10,516 nucleotides of DNA, from assembly GCA_934476025.1 (NCBI GenBank), contig CAKSNI010000020.1, positions 1 to 10,516 of the forward strand, written 5' to 3'. Numbering within the stretch: the first letter of the stretch is position 1; every line of letters starts with the position of its first letter. The notes beneath the pieces are model-generated. The model was not told the DNA's origin. It saw only the letters and a program-made list of their open reading frames with translations, and ran no database searches. Below, piece after piece: positions 1-6,196 of the stretch. This DNA is from an uncultured Eubacteriales bacterium (GTDB lineage Bacteria > Bacillota > Clostridia > Oscillospirales > Acutalibacteraceae). A program made the position numbers and the translations under genes.

Positions 1-1707
1 GATAAAGACTGCGCTCAGCACCGTTCCGATAAAGAACATTCCGCCGTAAATGGCATAGAAATCATCCCGATGCTCTGCCCGGGTCTGACAAACAAGTGAA
101 CGATACTGCATTCCGTTTTCTTTTTCGAAGGCTGCTTCCAGCTTTTGTCCCAATTCCTTTTGCTGTTCAGCCGCTTCCCCGGTATCTACGCCGCAGCGGT
201 AAATCAGGCTGGGGATGTAGTAGGCCTCCCCTACGGCTTTGCTGCTCTGAGCTTTGGCATTTTCCAGGAGAACCGCTTTGCCGTATTTTTCAAAATTTTC
301 CACAAAGACATACAGTGTCGGTGCCGATTCGCCGGGTTCCTCCCCGAAAGCCTTCACCGGTTTCACCCGATCCACACTTTTCAGAGTCGGAGAAGAAACC
401 CCGATTTGCAGGGTATCGATAGATAATTTGGAACTTTTTAGGGCGTACAACATTTCGTTTTCCCCAAGCGTTCGGGTATCCCCGGTCGCCTTGCGGTAAT
501 CTTCCATCGGAATCACCTGAACATTCAGCAGGGTTTCTCCTTTTTTCAGGCGTTGATTCACCGAAGTGCTCCGGTTATACAGAACGCCGTCGCCGTATTT
601 CCCGAAAACGCTCAGGCAGACATAATCCGAAAATTGCTGAACCGAGTGACCGTCAACCGCCTGCCGAACCGTTTCCCGCAACCGGGTAATATTTTCCGTC
701 CGGGTATCTTCGGCGGTTTCAAAGTTGGCGACAATGTTCTGTTCATGCGGATAGTACAGCATCACGGCATCCTCGGTACCGACAAATAAATCAAAGGTTG
801 TGGTAGCCGTAACGAGCACCATGGTGCTGAGAATGCAGATGGATGCCAGCCCCATCCCGTTGCGCTTCATTCGATAAGCCATAGAAGAAAGCGAAACAAA
901 ATGCCGCTTTTTGTAATAGAACTTTTTGTTTTTCTGCAGCACCCGGCAAAGAGTGACCGAGCCGGCCGTCATCAGCAAATAGGTAGCAATAATAACCAGG
1001 ACCACAGCAAAAAAGAAATAAACCAGCGCATCCAACGGGTTCTGAATGGTTAAGGAAATCCAGTAGGCCAGCCCCAGCAAAATCACTCCGAGCAGGGCAG
1101 CAGCCCAGTTGGCTTTCGGCGGTTTTTCGCCGGCTTTTTCGCCGCTCATCAGTTCCAACGGCCCACTTTTGCGAACCCGGACGATGTTTTTCAGGCAAAT
1201 CAGTAAAAAGACAGCCCCGTAAACCGCCGCGGTGAGAATCAGCGAAGGAACCGAAACCGTCAGTCCCGGTTTCGCCGAGCGGTTCACCAAAAGGAACATC
1301 CCCATTTCAAACAGTTTGGAAAACAAAACTCCAAGCCCGAGCCCGGCAATCAGCGCACTTCCGGAAAGAAGCAGCGATTCCGTAACCATTAAATAGCTGA
1401 GGTTTCCTTTATCCATGCCCAAAATATTATATAGCCCGAATTCCCGACTGCGCCGGCGCATGAGAAACGAATCGGTATACGAAAGGAAAATCAACGAAAA
1501 AATACCGATAACCCAGGTTCCGAGTTGCAGAATGACACACAAGGCAGGCCCGCCGCTCATGGCCTTAACGGTTTCGGAACCGGCCAGGGCGGAAAGAATG
1601 TAAAAAACCGTTACCATTCCGATGCAGGTCAGCAGATACGGCAGATACAGTTTTCGGTTTTTGCGGATTCCGACAAAGGCCAGCCGGCGATAAAAGGATC
1701 CTTTCAC
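1..1707 (-). CDS. BceB-type ABC transporter permease (FtsX fold), 3' part cut off by window edge
   Basis: Membrane subunit of a bacitracin/lantibiotic-type ABC transporter that would act in the cytoplasmic membrane with the ATPase encoded just upstream. The frame is open with no stop for 569 codons from 1707 to base 1. The start is GTG at 1707-1705; GGAGGG lies 7 nt before it and the GTG overlaps the ATPase stop (GTGA, 1704-1707). Visible layout: basic N-terminus (residues 1-20), first membrane helices near 22-41 and 52-72, further helices to about 309, then a large external region of roughly 240 residues (310-549), then the start of the next helix (YAIYGGMFFIGTVLSAVFI). Many helices interrupted by one extracellular domain of this size is the hallmark of BceB proteins, where that domain takes part in peptide recognition and kinase signalling. 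Family length is about 650 residues, so roughly 80-100 are missing. Permease type is secure; the substrate is not known. Confidence 0.93.
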   Translation of the reverse strand, partial: MKGSFYRRLAFVGIRKNRKLYLPYLLTCIGMVTVFYILSALAGSETVKAMSGGPALCVILQLGTWVIGIFSLIFLSYTDSFLMRRRSREFGLYNILGMDKGNLSYLMVTESLLLSGSALIAGLGLGVLFSKLFEMGMFLLVNRSAKPGLTVSVPSLILTAAVYGAVFLLICLKNIVRVRKSGPLELMSGEKAGEKPPKANWAAALLGVILLGLAYWISLTIQNPLDALVYFFFAVVLVIIATYLLMTAGSVTLCRVLQKNKKFYYKKRHFVSLSSMAYRMKRNGMGLASICILSTMVLVTATTTFDLFVGTEDAVMLYYPHEQNIVANFETAEDTRTENITRLRETVRQAVDGHSVQQFSDYVCLSVFGKYGDGVLYNRSTSVNQRLKKGETLLNVQVIPMEDYRKATGDTRTLGENEMLYALKSSKLSIDTLQIGVSSPTLKSVDRVKPVKAFGEEPGESAPTLYVFVENFEKYGKAVLLENAKAQSSKAVGEAYYIPSLIYRCGVDTGEAAEQQKELGQKLEAAFEKENGMQYRSLVCQTRAEHRDDFYAIYGGMFFIGTVLSAVFI

Positions 1708-2468
1708 AGAGCATCCCTCCCCGACTGAAGCATCGTCAGCGTATCGGTGATTTTGGTATAAAAGCCGGTATCGGTCGCATTTCCCCGATACAGCTGGTGG
1801 AACACCTCGCCGTCCTTGATAAACAACACCCGGCCGGCCGTGCTGGCCGCTTTCACCGAATGGGTAACCATGAGAACCGTTTGCCCCAGCTGATTGATCC
1901 GTAAAAACAGCCGAAGCAATTCGTCACTGGAACGGGAATCCAGCGCCCCGGTCGGTTCATCGGCCAGAATCAGTTTCGGCTCGGTAATCAGAGCCCGGGC
2001 CACGGCCGCTCTTTGCTTTTGACCGCCGGAAACCTCATAGGGATATTTTTTCAGCAGATCGGCAATTCCCAATTCCTTTACAATCGGCTGAATCCGTTTG
2101 GCCATTTGCGAATACGGAACCCCGGTCAACACCAGCGGCAGATAAATATTGTCCTCCAGCGTAAAGGTATCCAGCAGGTTGAATTCCTGAAACACAAAGC
2201 CGAGATTCTGCCGGCGAAAAGCCGCCAGATCACGATCCGGAATTGCCGAGCAGTCCTTTTCCTGCAGCAGCACCCTTCCGGCGGTTGGTTTATCGAGAGA
2301 AGCCAGAATATTCAGCAGGGTGGTTTTTCCGGAACCGGATTCCCCCATGATGGCGACATATTCGCCCTGTTCCACGCTGAAATTCACATCCCGCAGCGCC
2401 TCTACTTTGGCTTTGGAAAATCGGGTGGTATACACTTTTTGCAAATGAGATACAGTCAGCAGACTCAT
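1704..2468 (-). CDS. BceA-type ABC transporter ATP-binding protein
   Basis: Cytoplasmic ATPase of 254 residues that powers the adjacent BceB-type permease. All nucleotide-binding motifs are present: Walker A GESGSGKT (42-49), Q-loop Gln94 in FVFQEFN, signature VSGGQKQR (146-153), Walker B LILADEP with catalytic Glu171, D-loop GALDS (174-178) and switch His203 (VTHS). Length and the N-terminal VSHLQKVY...VEALRDVNFSV pattern fit the MacB/LolD/BceA branch of exporters. The ATG at 2468 is preceded by purine-rich AAGGAAGGGAAGG. The stop overlaps the permease start by 4 bp, so the two are probably translationally coupled. A separate promoter with a BceR-like operator lies in the 109-bp gap before it, so this pair is likely induced separately from the regulators. 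Identity as a peptide-resistance ATPase rests on the neighbouring BceB, kinase and regulator genes. Confidence 0.96.
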   Translation of the reverse strand: MSLLTVSHLQKVYTTRFSKAKVEALRDVNFSVEQGEYVAIMGESGSGKTTLLNILASLDKPTAGRVLLQEKDCSAIPDRDLAAFRRQNLGFVFQEFNLLDTFTLEDNIYLPLVLTGVPYSQMAKRIQPIVKELGIADLLKKYPYEVSGGQKQRAAVARALITEPKLILADEPTGALDSRSSDELLRLFLRINQLGQTVLMVTHSVKAASTAGRVLFIKDGEVFHQLYRGNATDTGFYTKITDTLTMLQSGRDAL

Positions 2469-2499
2469 CTTTTTCCTTCCCTTCCTTTAGGATGACTCC

Positions 2500-2505
2500 A
2501 TTATA
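2500..2505 (-). promoter_or_regulatory. -10 element of the ABC transporter promoter
   Basis: A perfect TATAAT reads on the minus strand in the context GGGTATAATGG, about 30 nt before the ATPase start. At 16-18 bp upstream there is no TTGACA-like hexamer; the sequence there is GGAAAT. A strong -10 without a -35 is what an activator-dependent promoter looks like, and a response-regulator-like dyad sits upstream at 2560-2573. The start of transcription would be near 2493. Confidence 0.7.
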
Positions 2506-2559
2506 CCCGGAAAGGGAGAAGGATTTCCATCGCTTTTCCTTACGCTTTCGGGTTTCTTC

Positions 2560-2573
2560 TTACATTTTTGTCA
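2560..2573 (-). promoter_or_regulatory. BceR-type operator (TGACA-N4-TGTAA)
   Basis: On the minus strand the sequence is TGACA-AAAA-TGTAA, which fits the published BceR-family consensus TNACA-N4-TGTAA. The dyad extends imperfectly outward (CTTGTGACA against TGTAAGAAG, 7 of 9 positions symmetrical). It begins 4 bp past the kinase stop codon and is centred roughly 73 bp upstream of the predicted transporter transcription start. The likely ligand is the phosphorylated response regulator encoded at 3543-4229. Binding is inferred from the motif and the gene context. Confidence 0.7.
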
Positions 2574-2577
2574 CAAG

Positions 2578-3546
2578 TTATTCGCAAACGGTCGGATCCT
2601 TCCGGAGATCCACATGAACCCGGGTTCCCTTACCGGGTTCCGATTCCACCCAAATCCGACACCCCAGTTTGTCGCAGATCTGCTTACACAAGAACAGCCC
2701 CAAACCGCTGGAACGGGATTCATTCCGGCCGTTGAACCCGGTATAGCCTCTTTCAAAAATCCGGGGAAGGTCCTCCGGCAGTATCCCGACACCGGTATCC
2801 TGAATCACAATTTCCGCCGGTTCGATCACCGCAACCTCTACCCGGCCGGAAGGGGTATACTTCAGCGCATTGGAAAGAAGCTGGCCGATCACAAAGCCGA
2901 TCCACTTGGCATCGGTAACAGCGGTTTGCCGGGTCGGCCGGTAGGAAAGCGAAATTCCCTTGTCAATAAACGAAGCGGCAAATTTACGGATTTGCTCCTT
3001 GAGAATCCGATCCAATTCGTATTCCCGAAAAACATAATCCCCCGAAGCGCTTTGCAGGCGCTGATAGGTCAGCACCATTTCCACATATTCTTCGATTTCG
3101 AATAAATCCGCCCCCAAGGAACGGGAAAGTTTGGAATCTTCCGCCGACAAACGCAGCCGCATGGAGGCAATCGGCGTTTTGATCTGGTGAACCCAAACGA
3201 TGTAATATTCCCGCCGTTCCGCCTCCTGTTTGAGGGCCAGGTACCGAAGCCGATCGTTTTCCCGATGCAGCTGCCCGATAATTTCCCGGTAATCACGGTC
3301 GATGCGCCCGTCATATTCCGAAAGCCTTGCCAAAAGATCATCCGGCAATTCCCGACATTCCGACAACGCCCGATGCTTTCGCCCTTTTCGGATTTGCTGC
3401 AGCAAAAAGTACCCGGCGGTCAGCAGCAGTGACAGCAGACCCGGGTACCAAAAATAGGTAAGGCGAACTCCGAAAGCCGTAAAAGAAACGGCAAAAATTG
3501 TGGTAATCAGCACCGGCAATGCCCAAAAAGCAATTTTTTCCTTCAC
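2578..3546 (-). CDS. BceS-type intramembrane-sensing histidine kinase
   Basis: Membrane sensor kinase of 322 residues that should phosphorylate the regulator encoded just upstream. Two transmembrane helices (about 5-25 and 31-51) are joined by a very short external loop, so there is no room for an extracellular sensor domain; in this family the signal comes from the BceAB transporter. Kinase motifs: H-box WVHQIKTP with phospho-acceptor His120, N-box QLLSNALKYT (Asn226), G1 DTGVGI (Asp250), F-box IFERGYTG (263-270) and G2 SSGLGLFL (279-286). The start is GTG at 3546, overlapping the regulator stop as GTGA, with AAGGAGGAG (3552-3560) at good spacing. No convincing terminator follows the gene, so some read-through into the transporter pair is possible. 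The full catalytic set argues for an active kinase. Confidence 0.96.
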   Translation of the reverse strand: MKEKIAFWALPVLITTIFAVSFTAFGVRLTYFWYPGLLSLLLTAGYFLLQQIRKGRKHRALSECRELPDDLLARLSEYDGRIDRDYREIIGQLHRENDRLRYLALKQEAERREYYIVWVHQIKTPIASMRLRLSAEDSKLSRSLGADLFEIEEYVEMVLTYQRLQSASGDYVFREYELDRILKEQIRKFAASFIDKGISLSYRPTRQTAVTDAKWIGFVIGQLLSNALKYTPSGRVEVAVIEPAEIVIQDTGVGILPEDLPRIFERGYTGFNGRNESRSSGLGLFLCKQICDKLGCRIWVESEPGKGTRVHVDLRKDPTVCE

Positions 3547-4229
3547 CGGGACTCCTCCTTCGGAATCAGATAGCCCACTTTAAAACGGGTTTCAATCATA
3601 GAAGAAAGTCCGACGGCCGCCAGTTTCTTTCTCAATCGGTTGACATTCACACTCAGGGTATTTTCATCCACAAAATCATCCGACTGCCAAAGACTTTCCA
3701 TGAGTTTTTCCCGGCTGACAATTTTGCCTTTGTTTTGCAGCAAAAGCAGCAGAATCCGGTGCTCGTTTTTGGTTAGTTCCAAGGTTTGCCCCTGATAGGT
3801 CAGGGTGGAATCGGCCGGATTGAAAAACGCTCCGCGGTACTGCAGCATCGGTGTTTCACCGGCAAATATGTAACTGCGGCGCAGCAGCGCCTGCACCTTG
3901 GCAAGAACCACATCGGCCGAAAACGGTTTGGCGATAAAGCCGTCCGCCCCGAGATTCATGGCCATCACCTGATTCATGTCATCTCCGGCGGAGGAAAGAA
4001 ACAGAATCGGTACACTCGAAATCTTTCGGATTTGTTCACACCAATGATAGCCGTTATAAAACGGTAAAACGATATCCATTAAAACAATATGCGGCGAAAA
4101 CTCGGCAAACTGCGGAAGAATATCCCGAAAATCCCGTGCGGAGGTCACCTGCATTCCCCAGGAAGAAAGCTGCTCCGAAAGGCAGGAGGCAATTCCCGGA
4201 TCATCCTCTACCAAAAATACTTTGTACAT
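3543..4229 (-). CDS. OmpR-family response regulator (BceR-type)
   Basis: Cytoplasmic transcription factor of 228 residues, partner of the BceS-type kinase. Receiver domain (1-115): acidic pair Glu8-Asp9-Asp10, phospho-acceptor Asp52 (VLMDIVLP), Ser79 and Lys101 (AKPF). C-terminal winged helix (about 128-225) has the OmpR signature ELTKNEHRILLLL and the recognition-helix stretch VDENTLSVNVNRLRKKL, which is characteristic of BceR-like regulators. The ATG at 4229 lies one base after the stop of the peptidase fusion gene, so these two are co-transcribed and probably coupled; GGAAAGGAA upstream can serve as ribosome site. Its expected target is the dyad at 2560-2573. Family assignment is firm; the inducing compound is not visible in the sequence. 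Confidence 0.96.
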   Translation of the reverse strand: MYKVFLVEDDPGIASCLSEQLSSWGMQVTSARDFRDILPQFAEFSPHIVLMDIVLPFYNGYHWCEQIRKISSVPILFLSSAGDDMNQVMAMNLGADGFIAKPFSADVVLAKVQALLRRSYIFAGETPMLQYRGAFFNPADSTLTYQGQTLELTKNEHRILLLLLQNKGKIVSREKLMESLWQSDDFVDENTLSVNVNRLRKKLAAVGLSSMIETRFKVGYLIPKEESR

Positions 4230-4230
4230 C

Positions 4231-5961
4231 TTATGAAATATTCCTTTCCTGCGGCTCGGCCGGTGTCAGGGCCAAAGCCTGCATTCCGAAATCCCAGTAT
4301 CGCTGTTCACACACCGATTTCGGATACGCCACCCGGGAAGCCGTATAAGGATCACAGAAATAATACTCCGTGTCACTGTACCCGATCAGCACCATACAGT
4401 GTTCGTTGGCCTTCCAGGTATACCGGGATCCGGATTCCAGCATCCATGTTCCGGTTTCAAACGATTCCCGCATTCCGATACTCACCCATACAAGGCAGGG
4501 GATCCCCCGGTCGAGGTATCGGCTGCACAGGGTTTTCATCGGGGTTCCTGTTTCATTGTTCACCGTCATACTTTCCCCGAAATACTCCGCCATGGCCTTT
4601 TCAATAACCGGGGCCATGCACCCGTATGCGTTTTTGTTGCGGGGCGAACCGATAAACACTTCATTGGGGTCCGGCCCGTATTTCACCCCGTTTTGAAAAT
4701 AAAAGCGGCTGCTTTTGGGCAAAACCGTATCTACAAATTCCGAAACCGTGATATCGGCCCCGGCATACCGCATGGCCATCACGGCGCTCACACTTTCACA
4801 GCCGGTCGGAAAATCGGGGAACTGACCAATCACCGGAACCCCGGTCAAAATCTTTTCACCGGAAAGTGCTTTTTCGGGCAGCGGATGGTCACTTTCCGCC
4901 GGTATTTCCCGTTCCTCTTCCCGACTCAACGGAGTCTGCCGGGCCAAATTCCAAACATACGCACGACTCGGCCCATCGGTTTCTTTTTGCGCGCAAACAA
5001 CAATTTTCTGATCTTCCCCTTCGCAGGCCGAAAGAATCCGCATTCCGTTCTGGCAAAGGTACCGCTTCCCGGTCTGCCGGTCATAGGCCGTCAGCAAATC
5101 ACTGTCCTTCAAACTGCACTGGGTCAGCACATACCGTTTTCCGACCGACAAAATCACTTCATCCACCCGCTCGGTGACAATTTCCGTTTCGTCGCCTGAA
5201 AAGCCGTCATTCCAGAACAGGCCGTTTTCCCGATCCACAGCCACCCCGAATGGGCATAGATAGCGAATATTTCCCTCGGTTTGATCGGTTTGAGCGGTCT
5301 GGTCGTCGGCACAAACCGTCACCCAGGATTCCCCGTTGTTCAAAAAGAAAAAGCGGCCGTCTTTTTCTCCGCAATATTCCATTTTTCCAACCGAACGAAT
5401 GACCGGTGTCACCGTCTTTGCCGACAGATTCCACAGACAGAGTTCTGCCGTTTTGGGCGAATAAAAACAAACCGTTTTTTCATCTCCCGACATTCCCAAC
5501 GCGGCCGCCGTATAGTCCCCGGGGAGCCAAAAGGTTTGCCGCAAAGTGCCGTCGGGCGCATACAGTGTCACCGAGCCCTCACTTTCCCGGGCAACGAAAT
5601 AACTCTGGTCGGTCTGCCCGGTTTCAAAATCGGATTCCCCGAAATCGGTATCGGAAAGCACCGTGTTTTCCCGAAAAGAATATACCATGGCGCGCAGCGA
5701 ATAGGTATTGAGCCCGGGCACCACATAATCCAGTTTGAGCATTCCGTTCCGGGCACTGGGAAGGATCATTTCCCCAACGGCCCCGGTTTCGGGCGAAATC
5801 GGATAAAAAACCGATGTTTCGCTTTGATCCTGATGATTTTTCAGATTCCAGAAAAAATTGCGGATTGCCTCCCGTTTGATCAGCACGGTTCCGACAATCA
5901 GCACGACCGCTGCCAAAAGCGCCGTAAGCCGGAGGAGGGTTCGCTTTTGTTTTTTCTTCAT
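4231..5961 (-). CDS. Membrane-anchored propeller-like / C39-type cysteine peptidase fusion
   Basis: A 576-residue protein leading the two-component operon. Residues 1-8 are strongly basic and about 9-28 form one hydrophobic helix with no clear signal-peptidase site, which predicts an N-terminal anchor with the rest outside the cell. Residues about 50-345 contain repeated beta-rich segments resembling propeller blades (for example ELCLWNL near 173-179, YVWNLA at 335-340); I call this propeller-like only. Residues 371-566 match the C39_2 peptidase family: oxyanion Gln380 (PVIGQF), nucleophile Cys388 in PTGCESVSAVM, His521 in EHCMVLIGY and Asp537 in FCDPY. All catalytic residues are present, so it is probably an active cysteine protease or related hydrolase. 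The ATG at 5961 has GGAGGAAA (5968-5975) 6 nt upstream. Its stop is one base from the response regulator start. In context it may cleave an antimicrobial or signal peptide at the cell surface; the substrate is unknown. Confidence 0.88.
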   Translation of the reverse strand: MKKKQKRTLLRLTALLAAVVLIVGTVLIKREAIRNFFWNLKNHQDQSETSVFYPISPETGAVGEMILPSARNGMLKLDYVVPGLNTYSLRAMVYSFRENTVLSDTDFGESDFETGQTDQSYFVARESEGSVTLYAPDGTLRQTFWLPGDYTAAALGMSGDEKTVCFYSPKTAELCLWNLSAKTVTPVIRSVGKMEYCGEKDGRFFFLNNGESWVTVCADDQTAQTDQTEGNIRYLCPFGVAVDRENGLFWNDGFSGDETEIVTERVDEVILSVGKRYVLTQCSLKDSDLLTAYDRQTGKRYLCQNGMRILSACEGEDQKIVVCAQKETDGPSRAYVWNLARQTPLSREEEREIPAESDHPLPEKALSGEKILTGVPVIGQFPDFPTGCESVSAVMAMRYAGADITVSEFVDTVLPKSSRFYFQNGVKYGPDPNEVFIGSPRNKNAYGCMAPVIEKAMAEYFGESMTVNNETGTPMKTLCSRYLDRGIPCLVWVSIGMRESFETGTWMLESGSRYTWKANEHCMVLIGYSDTEYYFCDPYTASRVAYPKSVCEQRYWDFGMQALALTPAEPQERNIS

Positions 5962-5996
5962 ATTCGGTTTCCTCCATCGTCTTTCTTACCTTATTG

Positions 5997-6025
5997 ATTG
6001 TATCGGAAAACAAAAGGCAAGTCAA
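5997..6025 (-). promoter_or_regulatory. Housekeeping promoter of the peptidase-regulator-kinase operon
   Basis: Reading the minus strand: -35 TTGACT (6020-6025), 17-bp spacer, -10 TACAAT (5997-6002). This differs by one base from consensus at each hexamer, with ideal spacing. Transcription would begin near 5990, giving a leader of about 30 nt that contains the ribosome site. There is no BceR-type dyad here, so the sensor operon may be largely constitutive, unlike the transporter pair. Confidence 0.82.
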
Positions 6026-6038
6026 CTCGGCGCCCCGG

Positions 6039-6057
6039 GTTTAACGAAATATTAAAC
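6039..6057. promoter_or_regulatory. Inverted repeat GTTTAA-N7-TTAAAC, candidate operator
   Basis: A perfect 6-bp dyad with a 7-bp spacer lies 13 bp upstream of the -35 of the peptidase operon promoter and 11 bp before the predicted amidase promoter. It is an AT-rich island in GC-rich surroundings. Its position could serve either divergent unit. No factor can be named from the motif, and chance is possible for an AT-rich 6-mer pair. Confidence 0.35.
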
Positions 6058-6068
6058 TTCCGGTTTTC

Positions 6069-6096
6069 ACCGCTCAACCGACTGCCGCATATTTTA
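6069..6096 (+). promoter_or_regulatory. Possible sigma-K-type promoter of the amidase gene
   Basis: The plus strand has ACC (6069-6071), a 16-bp gap, then CATATTTTA (6088-6096). This fits the sigma-K pattern of AC-type -35 and CATAnnnTA -10 at 15-16 bp spacing. No good sigma-A promoter was found in this gap. A sigma-K promoter would match a signal-less CwlC-like amidase made in the mother cell late in sporulation. The motif is short, so this is suggestive only. Confidence 0.35.
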
Positions 6097-6102
6097 TAGA
6101 CA

Positions 6103-6168
6103 GGCAGCCCGGCCCGTTTTCGGGTGCTTTGCCGGTAAAAAACGGCATCGTTTTTCGGGCCGGCTGCC
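6103..6168 (+). other. Long stem-loop in the amidase mRNA leader
   Basis: GGCAGCCCGGCCCG (6103-6116) pairs with CGGGCCGGCTGCCC (6156-6168 used) to give 13 base pairs with a single bulged C at 6108. Inside it a smaller hairpin pairs TGCCG (6130-6134) with CGGCA (6143-6147) and is followed by TCGTTTTT. If the promoter above is right, transcription starts almost at the base of this stem, so the mRNA 5' end would be sequestered. It could stabilise the mRNA or attenuate transcription. It ends 13 nt before the ribosome site. Confidence 0.6.
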
Positions 6169-6196
6169 CGAATTTGCCCGGAAGGAGGAAAACCGT

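Noticed and set aside
2508..2558. Terminator between the kinase and ATPase genes formed by CCCGAAAG and CTTTCCGGG
   Set aside because: The arms are short, one base out of register and far apart, and no T-run follows. The second arm abuts the -10 element.
3543..4229. Vancomycin-type (VanR) assignment for the response regulator
   Set aside because: The two-helix short-loop kinase and adjacent BceAB-type transporter fit the Bce group, and no van resistance genes are present.
4399..5199. Long plus-strand open frame of 266 codons opposite the peptidase fusion gene
   Set aside because: It lies antisense to a gene with clear domain motifs, has no ribosome site or recognisable domain, and its composition reflects the complement of the real frame.
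5281..5997. Plus-strand open frame of 238 codons over the start of the peptidase fusion gene and its promoter
   Set aside because: It covers a consensus promoter and the signal anchor codons on the other strand; its protein shows no domain and is low in complexity, so it is a shadow.
6103..6168. Known riboswitch or T-box ahead of the amidase gene
   Set aside because: Only a simple nested hairpin is visible; no conserved riboswitch core or T-box sequence was recognised.
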